Positions 1-7,207 of a DNA stretch of 14,086 nt are shown piece after piece. Source of the stretch: an uncultured Chlamydiaceae bacterium. GTDB taxonomy: Bacteria > Chlamydiota > Chlamydiia > Chlamydiales > Parachlamydiaceae. The DNA lies in contig CAMFKA010000025.1 in assembly GCA_945957185.1 (NCBI GenBank), forward strand, positions 1 to 14,086, written 5' to 3'. The notes beneath the pieces were generated by a model that was not told the origin of the DNA, did not search any database, and worked only from the letters and a program-made list of their open reading frames with translations. A program made the position numbers and the translations under genes. Positions within the stretch are counted from its first letter, which is position 1, and each line of letters starts with the position of its first letter.

Positions 1-639
1 GAGTAAGGCTGTAGGATCTGATTCAAGAAGATCTCGAGAGACTGCAAAGCGAAACATTTGGCGGATGAGGCTAAGAACAACCTTAGCCATGCGATTGACA
101 CCACGTTGAAGAAGACGATCAGTAATTTCGGCAATATGTCCTTTGCGAACATCTCTGATATTCAATTCTCCAATGAAAGGAAGAACATCTTTCGAAATCA
201 TGCGACGCACTTCTGCCCCTTGATCTTTGCGATTGATGAGATCAGTGACTGCCCAGCGTTCAAAAAGATCTTTCACAAGGACTTTGCTGGCCTTCTCTTG
301 TGCTCGATCAATGGCTCTTCGCTGTTTGTCCTCAACTGGATCAGCTCCTTCATACTTTACTTCTTTTTTGAGCCGTTCTGCCTCAACACGGGCAGCTGAC
401 ACAGTCAGTCCCGTAACATCGTTGCGGCCCTGACGAAAAGGTCCAAGGCCTGTCTTACGCTCTTTCCACTCCTCTCCCTCTTTGAAATGATAGCGAAGAA
501 TCCAAGATTTCGACCCTGTTGGCATAACGCGAAATACAAGTCCCTTGACTTGCGAATCATGAATGTAAATAGGCTTGTCTTTAGGCTCAAACTTGCGGCA
601 GTATTCATCTCCATTTGTGCGTGGGATCATATTTTTCAT
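1..639 (-). CDS. Tyrosine-family integrase, N-terminal part (cut by window edge)
   Basis: The minus strand is open from the ATG at 639 to the left edge, giving 213 residues without a stop; the C-terminal catalytic domain lies outside the window. Residues 20-100 look like the arm-type DNA-binding domain of P4/island integrases: DSQVKGLVFRV, then TGSKSWILRYHF, a GLGPF turn and VSAARVEAERLKKEV followed by GADP. Residues 120-210 resemble the helical core-binding domain, with LVKDLFERW, the VLPFIGELNIRDVRKGHI stretch and VVLSLIRQMFRFAV. The protein would cut and rejoin att sites. The start at 639 has an AAAGG a few bases upstream; a second ATG at 630 is possible. Its position about 170 bp from a tRNA 3' half supports the call. 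The Arg-His-Arg-Tyr catalytic residues cannot be seen, so activity is unknown. Confidence 0.85.
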   Translation of the reverse strand, partial: MKNMIPRTNGDEYCRKFEPKDKPIYIHDSQVKGLVFRVMPTGSKSWILRYHFKEGEEWKERKTGLGPFRQGRNDVTGLTVSAARVEAERLKKEVKYEGADPVEDKQRRAIDRAQEKASKVLVKDLFERWAVTDLINRKDQGAEVRRMISKDVLPFIGELNIRDVRKGHIAEITDRLLQRGVNRMAKVVLSLIRQMFRFAVSRDLLESDPTALL

Positions 640-657
640 AATGGCCTTTATTTTTTC

Positions 658-680
658 ATGTGGCAGGTATGTGGCAGGTA
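658..680. repeat. Tandem 11-bp direct repeat upstream of the integrase
   Basis: ATGTGGCAGGT occurs twice head to tail (658-668 and 669-679), immediately upstream of the integrase start and between the gene and the tRNA fragment. Repeated short sites in this position are typical of integrase or excisionase arm-type binding sites, but that role is inferred from position only. The rest of 681-808 is AT-rich and I see no gene in it. Confidence 0.5.
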
Positions 681-808
681 AATCCACATAAATTACAATG
701 CATCAACATAAGACAAAATATTGATACAAATCAAGAAATTAGAGAGAGTTATGAGGAATTTTGTAGCACAGAATAAGACAGGATGATATGGTTAAAAACA
801 CGAAAAAA

Positions 809-855
809 CTTGCATGGGGTGCAAGGGGTCGGAGGTTCAAATCCTCTCACCCTGA
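809..855 (+). pseudogene. 3' half of tRNA-Pro(GGG), probable island attachment scar
   Basis: The sequence folds as the 3' part of a tRNA. It has anticodon stem CTTGC/GCAAG (809-813, 821-825) around the loop ATGGGGT, with T33 and anticodon GGG. The T stem is GGAGG/CCTCT (831-835, 843-847) around TTCAAAT. The 3' acceptor strand is CACCCTG (848-854) with A855 as discriminator. There is no D arm and no 5' acceptor strand: the upstream bases are an A-rich run, so this cannot be a functional tRNA. Integration into the 3' half of a tRNA gene leaves such a displaced fragment at the far end of the element. With the integrase on its left, the fragment probably marks the right boundary of the island, and the intact tRNA-Pro should lie left of the window. 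Confidence 0.8.
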
Positions 856-962
856 TTCTTTCCTCTCTAAGCACTTACAACAAATCCGATCACACAATAA
901 AAACCTAAAAATCGTCAATTGTGGCGAATATTTGACGGATCACTCCTTGATAAAAAAGATAA

Positions 963-1502
963 ATGGATGATAAAAAAATGAAATTATCACTTGAAAAAGG
1001 CCTTGTAAGTGCACGTTTATCAATACTGCGCGAGATTCAGTTGATATTGGGAGAAGCTGCGGGTTCTTTCTTAATGATAGAGCCCCTTATGCGACATATT
1101 GCAGAAATGAGCCCTCCTATGCAAGCTCACATCAATTTTTTAATACAAAGTCGAAAAAGCGCAAAAAATAAGCAATATGTAAATTATTGGGATTGCGATT
1201 CAAAGCTTTTAGTTAAAGCTATTGAATTCGAATTCAGTTCCGTTTTATCAAAGGAAGAGCTCCACCACATCAAAGACTATCCAGGCTACAGAGATAAATT
1301 TTTGCACGGTGTCTATCAGGCGCTCATGATTCTTATGCAAATTGAGCCTACAAGTCGATTACAAACAAAGTCATTGCAACAAGGTGAAATTTATGAATCC
1401 CTTTTAAGCATGAAAAGAAACGGGGTTTTTTCATCTCTAAGAAAATATTCACATTCTGCTATAGAATCTTTAGAAAAAATCGCCAATAGCTTAGCAGTAT
1501 GA
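963..1502 (+). CDS. Unrecognised 179-residue protein with HEPN-like Rx4H motif
   Basis: I do not recognise the family. The protein is largely predicted helical, with no signal peptide or membrane segment. Residues 110-115 read R-D-K-F-L-H inside the stretch YRDKFLHG. This fits the Rx4-6H signature of HEPN RNases, where a polar residue (N, D or H) often follows the Arg. A HEPN fold is an inference from this motif and the helical character, not established. The ATG at 963 lacks a strong ribosome binding site and M6 (978) is an alternative start. Between the tRNA scar and this gene (856-962) there is only a short inverted repeat, CGTCAA/TTGACG (913-918, 932-937), which could be regulatory. A tiny ORF overlaps its stop by 4 bases. 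AT-rich base use fits accessory DNA. Confidence 0.6.
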   Translation: MDDKKMKLSLEKGLVSARLSILREIQLILGEAAGSFLMIEPLMRHIAEMSPPMQAHINFLIQSRKSAKNKQYVNYWDCDSKLLVKAIEFEFSSVLSKEELHHIKDYPGYRDKFLHGVYQALMILMQIEPTSRLQTKSLQQGEIYESLLSMKRNGVFSSLRKYSHSAIESLEKIANSLAV

Positions 1503-1615
1503 ATCAAGAAACCAATTTGATATATGATATGCGCTTGAAGTTTAAGGGACAGACGTTCCTCCTTCCAATTCAGATCCATCAAGCTTCTGTATATTCCTTT
1601 TATTTTTGCCGCTGA
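1499..1615 (+). CDS. Small ORF overlapping the 179-residue gene, possibly truncated by the palindrome
   Basis: An ATG at 1499 overlaps the upstream TGA in an ATGA junction and opens 38 codons. The peptide begins MNQETNLIYDMRLKFKG and ends FYFCR. The last three codons lie inside the palindromic element that begins at 1607, so the reading frame changes character there. On the far side of the element, from 1983, a frame reading VIEVSTQHIVMSFKTNR and a stop at 2034-2036 is open. Joining 1606 to 1983 would give a continuous 53-residue ORF. This suggests, but does not prove, a small gene interrupted by the element. No function is recognised. It may also be chance. Confidence 0.3.
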   Translation: MNQETNLIYDMRLKFKGQTFLLPIQIHQASVYSFYFCR

Positions 1616-1637
1616 GCCCTCTGGGCGACCCTTATGT

Positions 1638-1790
1638 AGCCTACGGTGACGAGCTCGCGAGGAACCGTAGGTGATGAATTTTTTTAATTTGGAGCCCGTA
1701 GGGCGATTGATCCGATTTTCAGTCGCCCTGCGGGCTCTAAATTTTTTAATTTACTTCCTACGGTTCCTCGCGAGCTCGTCACCGTAGGCT
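1638..1790. repeat. Left hairpin of the nested palindrome (34-bp perfect arms)
   Basis: Bases 1638-1671 and 1757-1790 are perfect inverted repeats of 34 bp, including GAGCTCGCGAGGAACCGTAGG-like sequence. Inside them a second stem pairs 1692-1706 with 1723-1737 (GAGCCCGTAGGGCGA against its complement with one mismatch), separated from the outer arms by AT-rich spacers. Such perfect arms at DNA level suggest recent origin or active maintenance. Confidence 0.85.
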
Positions 1791-1939
1791 CGGGTGATGA
1801 TTTTAAGCTCTTTTTTAACGGCCTTTTTCCCGCATCTTTTACATGATAAAAACCCGTCTATATACACATATGCCGGGTTTTTATCATGTAAAATCTGTGG
1901 GAAAAAAGCTCGTGAAAAAAGGCTTAAAATCATCACCCG
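1791..1939. repeat. Right hairpin of the nested palindrome
   Basis: CGGGTGATGATTTTAAGC (1791-1808) is a perfect inverted match to 1922-1939. The pairing continues imperfectly through the T-rich arms to ACATGATAAAAACCCG (1841-1856) against its complement (1874-1889), leaving a short AT-rich centre near 1865. Because the DNA is nearly palindromic, both strands carry short ORFs encoding almost the same roughly 50-residue peptide (beginning MMILS); I take these as a by-product of symmetry rather than genes. Confidence 0.8.
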
Positions 1940-2103
1940 AACCGTAGGCTACATAAGGGTTCGCCACAAGGGCTCAGCGGCAGTCATCGAAGTCAGCACG
2001 CAACACATCGTTATGTCTTTTAAAACAAACAGATAACAATTTGTTGCTACATTAGATGTTGCTTATTTCGGTGTGATCATTGGGTTTACACATCAACGAA
2101 GCG

Positions 2104-3336
2104 TTAAGATCGGACGATAATTGCTGTGACGGTTTTGTCGTTGCCGCCCATGCTGATCAACATCCCGTACTCCTTGGAACTGCTGACTTGATTTGAGGCT
2201 TTTCCTGTCATCTGTGCATGTAAATCCACTAACATCCTCACGCCGGAGGCTCCCGTCGGATGCCCAAATCCACATAGCCCTCCCGATAAATTGGTCGGAA
2301 TCACTCCATCGGAACGGGTGTTCCCCTCCGCAACAAAATTCGCGGCCGCTCCTTTTGGAGCAAACCCTATCGCCTCCAACGTCAACAACGCGGTAATCGA
2401 AAAACAATCGTGAATCTCTAACCATCCAAGGTCGTCGCGCGTAATCCCTGCTGCAGCAAACGCCTCCTTAACTGCCGCTTCCGTTGTCGTCAACACGGTC
2501 AAATCGTCGGGTGGGCGTGTAATGTCCTCTTCCGTCTGTGCTATCGCAACGATTTCCACAACATCTTTACGATTCACTCCAGCTTTCACTAACCCCTCTT
2601 CACTAAAGAGCAGCAGCGATGCGGCTCCATCACTCACTTTGGAACAATCAGTTCCGGTCAAGTGAGGAACAAATTTGTCCGGGTCGGGAGCCCCCATTCC
2701 TCGTTTTAGCAAATCAGGGACGGCATTATGAAACTCTTGCGCCTTCGGATTTTTTCTGGCATTCAATATCGACTGCTCATACCAAGCCGCCATCCCTTTT
2801 CGCGCTTTCTCATAACCATATTTGTCATAGTAAGCTCCCGCACGCTCTGAAAACACTCCGGGGAAAAAGTACGCATGCCCCGCCTTGCGCTCTTTGGCGT
2901 AATAACCGGCTCCGGCTAGTATATCGGCTCCATAAACCGCTTTGACGCTATTTTGCATCTCGAATCCGCTGACAAATACAACATCGGCTTGATCAGAGAG
3001 AATCCCTAAAGCTCCTACTCCGATTGCTCGACCTCCGGTTCCACAAGCACCTTCCACTGCATAGCAAGGGCGATGTCGCAGCGAGGGGATCATGAAAGGC
3101 AAGAATCCCGGAAGGTTCCCTTGATTGAGGAACCGCGCAGCCATGAAACTTCCAATGACTCCCATATCGATGCAACGGGGGTCGATACCACCTGTTAGTG
3201 TCCCCTCAGCTGTTTCTTTAAGATACGCTTCAAAAGACTTTAACGGCTTACTCGGATCAAACTCCTTTCTTCCGGACCCCATAAAGACTGTAGAAAACCC
3301 TGCTCCCGCATACAATTTTTTCCGAAATGGTTTCAT
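2104..3336 (-). CDS. Thiolase-family acyl-CoA acyltransferase, SCP2/SCP-x type
   Basis: A complete 410-residue thiolase, normal length for the family. Thiolases cleave 3-ketoacyl-CoA with CoA or run the reverse condensation, in the cytoplasm. The nucleophile is Cys98 in VEGACGTGG. The second half carries EIHDCFS (His309, Cys311) and GGLCGFGHPTGASG (His359), the arrangement of SCP2/SCP-x-like thiolases rather than of classical AtoB/FadA, which lack the HDCF motif. The ATG follows a GGAGAA ribosome site and overlaps the TGA of the dehydrogenase gene by 4 bases, so translation is probably coupled. It is the last gene of the operon. No strong T-tailed terminator follows before 2037; the palindrome at 1607-1982 is the nearest hairpin. 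Substrate chain length cannot be told. Confidence 0.88.
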   Translation of the reverse strand: MKPFRKKLYAGAGFSTVFMGSGRKEFDPSKPLKSFEAYLKETAEGTLTGGIDPRCIDMGVIGSFMAARFLNQGNLPGFLPFMIPSLRHRPCYAVEGACGTGGRAIGVGALGILSDQADVVFVSGFEMQNSVKAVYGADILAGAGYYAKERKAGHAYFFPGVFSERAGAYYDKYGYEKARKGMAAWYEQSILNARKNPKAQEFHNAVPDLLKRGMGAPDPDKFVPHLTGTDCSKVSDGAASLLLFSEEGLVKAGVNRKDVVEIVAIAQTEEDITRPPDDLTVLTTTEAAVKEAFAAAGITRDDLGWLEIHDCFSITALLTLEAIGFAPKGAAANFVAEGNTRSDGVIPTNLSGGLCGFGHPTGASGVRMLVDLHAQMTGKASNQVSSSKEYGMLISMGGNDKTVTAIIVRS

Positions 3337-4673
3337 AATGCTTTCTCCAAAGGTAAATCGGGACCATAAACATGAAAGAACCCATTTTTCAAAACTATTG
3401 TCACATCTTTCAAGCTATTGGCAACGCCGTCTGCAACCAATTGTTCCGAAATTTTTCGAGATTGTTTTAAGAATCGGCAAGCAGCCTGCGCGCCTTGAGT
3501 GGGAGACGCAGATAACGACAAAAAGTAGCGCGTTAAGTGTTGAGAAGGATCGCGTTCCTTTTGCATCTCTTTCCATGGTCTCCATCCTTCCGGAAATGGC
3601 TCAAGCAGCGCTGCGTTGTCAGGAAGAGGTTGATATTCACCGAATTCTAACGCGTAAACAGCATCAGGGCGCCCTTTTTTATAATCAAAAAAGCCTTCTC
3701 TTTGCGTGCCGTCAGAGTGTTGTCCCCCTCTCACACCTTGTTTTAAAAACTCATCGATCAACGGAACTTTGAAGGTGGCGTCAGGAAGATATTCGGACAT
3801 AATCTTGACGATATGGGCGACAACATCCAATCCGACGTAATCGACAAGTTGAAAAATCCCCATCGGTCGAACGAGTAAATCTCTTGTCAATTGGTCGTAG
3901 AAGGCAATAGCTTTCGATAGAGACACTGTCTTTGACAATTCATGCACCTGCTCTAAAGCGTAAAGGACTTCTCTGATGAAATGTCCGTTACCGATAAAGC
4001 CTGCAATGTCATGTGAGCAAACAGTTGTTTTATTCAAACGTTCTGCCAATTGCTCTGCAATCGATTTAATGTGCGGTTCTGTCGCTTCACAAAAGATCAA
4101 TTCAAGCAGCTTTTGAACGGCCGGAGGATTGTAAAAGTGAAAACCTACCAATCGCCCTTTGATATTAGCTTGGTCAGCCAAGATGTGGATCGGGATCGAA
4201 GAGGTGTTCGTAAAATAGAGTGGTGTGGTAATGGTGGCATCTTCCACACGTCTATACAGAGAAACTTTGGCATCGACCTCTTCAAGGATTGCTTCAAAAA
4301 CAAGGTGAGCATCTTTGGCAGCTGAATACTCAGTACTTAGCCTGGTCATCGCCATTGTGCCGTCAATATAAGCTTCAATCATCTCTTCGTTGCTGATGAG
4401 AGAGGGCTCCTCCTGCCAAAATTCACGCAATTTCTGTATTTTTTGTTCGGCAAAGCGCTTCAATTGCACTTTCAAATATTGGTAAAGCCCACACAATCCC
4501 TTTTCAGACTGATCTATCAGCTCGATCCGAAACTCCCCTTGTCCCAGCTTGCGTGTTTGCGTAAGCTCCATCCAGGACAACTCTTGCAGCAGCAACAAGG
4601 AGATTCCACTTCCCATTTTCCCCGCTGCGCCGATCACAGCAACGCGTGTTAATCGTTTATCCAGTTCCATCAT
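3333..4673 (-). CDS. 3-hydroxyacyl-CoA dehydrogenase
   Basis: A 446-residue NAD-dependent dehydrogenase that would oxidise 3-hydroxyacyl-CoA to 3-ketoacyl-CoA, the substrate of the adjacent thiolase. A Rossmann nucleotide-binding motif, VAVIGAAGKMGSGI, is at residues 11-24. HLVFEAILEEVDAKV (123-137) and NTSSIPI (156-162) match the family. The catalytic pair is His179 in GFHFYNP and Glu191, with the 12-residue spacing seen in human HAD. The C-terminal dimerisation domain begins near IAGFIGN (223-229). It is longer than the usual single-domain enzyme (about 280-310) but has no enoyl-CoA hydratase domain as in FadB. The insertion at residues 38-110 is unusual. It starts ATGATG, overlapping the end of cinA by up to 17 bases, with AAGAGA as ribosome site. 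Confidence 0.88.
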   Translation of the reverse strand: MMELDKRLTRVAVIGAAGKMGSGISLLLLQELSWMELTQTRKLGQGEFRIELIDQSEKGLCGLYQYLKVQLKRFAEQKIQKLREFWQEEPSLISNEEMIEAYIDGTMAMTRLSTEYSAAKDAHLVFEAILEEVDAKVSLYRRVEDATITTPLYFTNTSSIPIHILADQANIKGRLVGFHFYNPPAVQKLLELIFCEATEPHIKSIAEQLAERLNKTTVCSHDIAGFIGNGHFIREVLYALEQVHELSKTVSLSKAIAFYDQLTRDLLVRPMGIFQLVDYVGLDVVAHIVKIMSEYLPDATFKVPLIDEFLKQGVRGGQHSDGTQREGFFDYKKGRPDAVYALEFGEYQPLPDNAALLEPFPEGWRPWKEMQKERDPSQHLTRYFLSLSASPTQGAQAACRFLKQSRKISEQLVADGVANSLKDVTIVLKNGFFHVYGPDLPLEKAL

Positions 4674-5793
4674 TAGTCTCTTTTAGTAGTTCGCTTAAAA
4701 GATAATTAGAAGCTCTTTCGATGATCAATTCCCTATTCCCGGGGATATGCCTGCACCAAGCTTTCACTTCATTTTTGGTTGCTATGGCATACCAAACAGT
4801 CCCCACCGGTTTTTCCGGAGTTCCTCCGTCAGGGCCTGCGATCCCCGATACCGATGCTGCGAAGTCCGCTCCCGTCCTTTCCAATACTCCTGCCGCCATC
4901 TGTTTGACCACTTCTTCGCTAACGGCACCTTCTTTTTCAATCACTCGAGGATCTACACCCAAAAACGTTTCTTTCAATGTGTTGGAATAGGAGACAACGC
5001 CGCCCAAGTAGTATTTTGATGCATTCGGTATGGAAACGATCTTGGCTGCAATCGTTCCACCCGTACAAGACTCCGCCGTCGCCAAAGTGAGCTTCTTCTC
5101 AGTAAAGCGACGATAAACAGCGTCTTCCAGTTTTCCTGTTGTTGTTTCGATAGAGTGATCGATAAACTCTGCTTTAATGGCTTCTGCAGCTTTTTTTGCG
5201 GACTCCGACCCCTTAGGTGCATGGAAATGAACGCCCAAAACTCCCTGTGAAGGGTAGATCCCGTAACATAAATCGGGATATTGTTTTAAAATCTTTTGGA
5301 TCGAGGGATCGACTTTGGACTCGAACAACCGCATAAAATAGATCCAAACATGCTCTTGGTGTCTTTTTGGAGGAAAATGCACCTTTAAAAAATCGACAAT
5401 CCACGGCAACATCGCACTCGCTTCAAAAGGCACGCCGGGGAGCGCACAGATAGCGCAACGAGAACTTTTAATGCAGACACCTGCAGCAGAACCTACAGGG
5501 TTTGGGATAGTCAAAAATTCGAAATCTCCCGTTGTTGCCAGCTTATCCAAAAACTCTTGTGTGCGGTCGTCTCCGGTAGGTCCAAGACCTCCCGTTGCAA
5601 TGACTATCCGATTTTGGTTTACCAGATCTTTGTAGGCATCAAAGAGAATATCGGGATCATCAGGAAGTGTTTGATGCCTAGCGATAGAATATCCCTCTTT
5701 TAGAAGCATTTGACTGATTTTTGCTGCATTGGAATTGATGGTAAACCCTTCCAACACTTCATTGCCAATTGCTAGTACTTCTACTTCAATCAC
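4657..5793 (-). CDS. cinA: CinA family protein (NMN deamidase / MoaB-like domain)
   Basis: A 378-residue two-domain CinA. Residues 1-165 form the MoCF/COG1058 domain, with VLAIGNEVLEG at the start and ATGGLGPTGDD at 66-76. Residues about 220-370 form the CinA C-terminal domain, with ATAESCTGG (238-246), the SYSN turn and SGIAGPDGGTPEKPVG (316-331). Characterised relatives hydrolyse nicotinamide mononucleotide to nicotinate mononucleotide and cleave ADP-ribose, in the cytoplasm, in pyridine-nucleotide salvage. I chose the GTG at 5793 because a perfect AGGAGGG lies 7 bases upstream and MIEVEVLAIGNE is the canonical N terminus; the longer TTG-initiated version at 5844 would add 17 atypical residues. 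It overlaps the preceding channel gene by 8 bases. Confidence 0.9.
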   Translation of the reverse strand: MIEVEVLAIGNEVLEGFTINSNAAKISQMLLKEGYSIARHQTLPDDPDILFDAYKDLVNQNRIVIATGGLGPTGDDRTQEFLDKLATTGDFEFLTIPNPVGSAAGVCIKSSRCAICALPGVPFEASAMLPWIVDFLKVHFPPKRHQEHVWIYFMRLFESKVDPSIQKILKQYPDLCYGIYPSQGVLGVHFHAPKGSESAKKAAEAIKAEFIDHSIETTTGKLEDAVYRRFTEKKLTLATAESCTGGTIAAKIVSIPNASKYYLGGVVSYSNTLKETFLGVDPRVIEKEGAVSEEVVKQMAAGVLERTGADFAASVSGIAGPDGGTPEKPVGTVWYAIATKNEVKAWCRHIPGNRELIIERASNYLLSELLKETNDGTG

Positions 5794-7207
5794 ACGGACA
5801 CCCTCCTGCGATATTTTCTGCATCGACAACCCAGCCTCCGCCAAGAGCTTTGTAAACTTCGATCAAACTGGTGTAAGTGTCTACGAAGGCGGATACCTCG
5901 TCAAGTTGTGCGTTAAAAAGGTTTCTTTGCGCGTCCAAGACGTTCAAGTAATCGGTTTGTCCATTGCTGTATTGCAGTTGCGCCAATTCCAAGTAGTCTT
6001 TGAGGACGGCAACGCGATCGATTTGCACTTGTAAATACTCTCTTCTCTTCGTATTTGTAATTAATGCATCCTCAACCTCTTTAAAAGCAGCAAGTACAGT
6101 CGAGACATACTGATGGACTAATTGCCTTCTTACCGATTCTGCCACATTGACATCGGCGACAAGTTTGTTGGCATCAAAGACAGTTTGAAAGATGTTGGCT
6201 CCATAAGCCCACAGCAACGCCGGATTTGATAGCAAAGTCGCTAAAGAGAGGCTTTCGTTTCCGTAATTACCTGTCAGTGTGATCTCGGGGAAAAGATTGG
6301 CAAATTGAGCGTTCACCCTAGCACTTGACACCATCATGTCGTAAGCGGCTTTAGCAATGTCGGGACGGTTTCTAAGCACATCGGCAGGTATTCCGGCGGG
6401 AACTGATTTCGGAGGACGCATCTCATGCAGTAACAACCCTCTCTCGACTTGCTGTGGAGCTCTCCCCAACAGGACGTTAAGTAAATTTTGCTGAGTAGCA
6501 ACTTGGAGTTCGAATAATACGACTCTTCCCTTAGCCACTTGCACCTCTGAATCCGCCTGTTTGACGGGAAGTTCGGAAGTGATTCCTCCCTGAAATCGAT
6601 ACAATGCAATATCGTAAGCCTCTTGAAACGATTTAAGACTATCTTTAGACACCTTTAGCTGCCTGTCGTACTGAAGTAAGCTAAAATACGCCTCCGCAAC
6701 AGACGATACTAGCGTGAGCACTACCGTCCGTTTTGCCTCCTCCGAGGCCGCCAAATCGAGCTTTGCAGCCTGTAGATTGCTTCTGATCTTACTCCACACA
6801 TCCAATTCGTACGACGCTGAAAAACTTAATCCAAAATCATTAAACACGCGGGGGTTGATGATGAATCCCGGCGTCGTCGCATTCGAAATTTCCGTCCTCT
6901 GTCCAAAAGCATTTCCAACAACTAAAGGGAACAGCGGCGATGTTGCAATCTGCACGCGATAAAAGAATTCCTCTACTCGCGCATCGGACTTAAGTAGATC
7001 TTGGTTATTGTGCAGAGCTTCTACAATATAACCGTTAAGAACGTCGTCCCCAAACTCTTGCCACCAACGAAAGTTGACGGCCTCTAGTGCTTGCTCGGGC
7101 TCGTACATCCACGATTCCGGAGTTTCCACCCAAGGGACATCGTCGACATTCACGCGCGTGCATGCTGCCAGAATCATCAAAATAACGGCGCAACTACTTT
7201 TTCTCAT
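5786..7207 (-). CDS. Outer-membrane efflux channel lipoprotein (OprM/NodT type)
   Basis: A 473-residue outer-membrane factor of the TolC superfamily, which forms a trimeric channel through the outer membrane and periplasm for the pump encoded just upstream. The start at 7207 gives MRKSSCAVILMILAAC, a lipoprotein signal with the lipobox LAAC and lipidation at Cys16, and has AGGGG upstream; a longer reading to 7258 would bury this signal. Two OEP-type repeats follow, each a long helical stretch with beta strands: SFSASYELDVWSKIR near 130-145 and FANLFPEITLTGNYG in the second half are typical of NodT-family channels. The length is normal. It overlaps the pump gene by 14 bases and cinA by 8. Confidence 0.92.
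   Translation of the reverse strand: MRKSSCAVILMILAACTRVNVDDVPWVETPESWMYEPEQALEAVNFRWWQEFGDDVLNGYIVEALHNNQDLLKSDARVEEFFYRVQIATSPLFPLVVGNAFGQRTEISNATTPGFIINPRVFNDFGLSFSASYELDVWSKIRSNLQAAKLDLAASEEAKRTVVLTLVSSVAEAYFSLLQYDRQLKVSKDSLKSFQEAYDIALYRFQGGITSELPVKQADSEVQVAKGRVVLFELQVATQQNLLNVLLGRAPQQVERGLLLHEMRPPKSVPAGIPADVLRNRPDIAKAAYDMMVSSARVNAQFANLFPEITLTGNYGNESLSLATLLSNPALLWAYGANIFQTVFDANKLVADVNVAESVRRQLVHQYVSTVLAAFKEVEDALITNTKRREYLQVQIDRVAVLKDYLELAQLQYSNGQTDYLNVLDAQRNLFNAQLDEVSAFVDTYTSLIEVYKALGGGWVVDAENIAGGCPCD
5801..5807 (-). promoter_or_regulatory. Ribosome binding site fixing the cinA start
   Basis: CCCTCCT on the plus strand is AGGAGGG on the coding strand, 7 bases before the GTG at 5793-5791. 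It lies inside the last codons of the outer-membrane factor gene, so cinA translation is probably coupled to that gene. Confidence 0.75.

Larger units (their letters stand above)
1607..1982. repeat. Nested palindromic element (MITE-like)
   Basis: An outer inverted repeat of about 41 bp links 1607-1647 with 1941-1982: it starts TGCCGCTGAGCCCT, ends CCCTTATGTAGCCTACGGT, and differs by one indel and a few substitutions. It encloses two further long inverted repeats side by side (1638-1790 and 1791-1939). The decamer AGCCTACGGT occurs at 1638-1647 and, inverted, at 1781-1790 and 1941-1950, so it can close either the whole structure or only the left hairpin. There is no transposase and no clear target duplication. 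Convincing proteins are absent. The element lies between convergent genes, so it may also stop transcription from both sides. It accounts for most of the gene-free stretch 1503-2103; 1983-2103 shows nothing else. Confidence 0.85.

Noticed and set aside
405..614. 69-codon minus-strand ORF
   Set aside because: It is out of frame with, and lies inside, the integrase frame that runs from 639 to the left edge.
788..970. A 60-codon plus-strand ORF across the tRNA fragment
   Set aside because: It reads through tRNA-derived sequence and has no ribosome site or protein similarity I recognise.
1751..2036. Mirror-image ORFs (about 61 and 80 codons) on both strands of the right hairpin
   Set aside because: They encode nearly the same peptide only because the DNA is palindromic; neither has a ribosome binding site or recognisable family.
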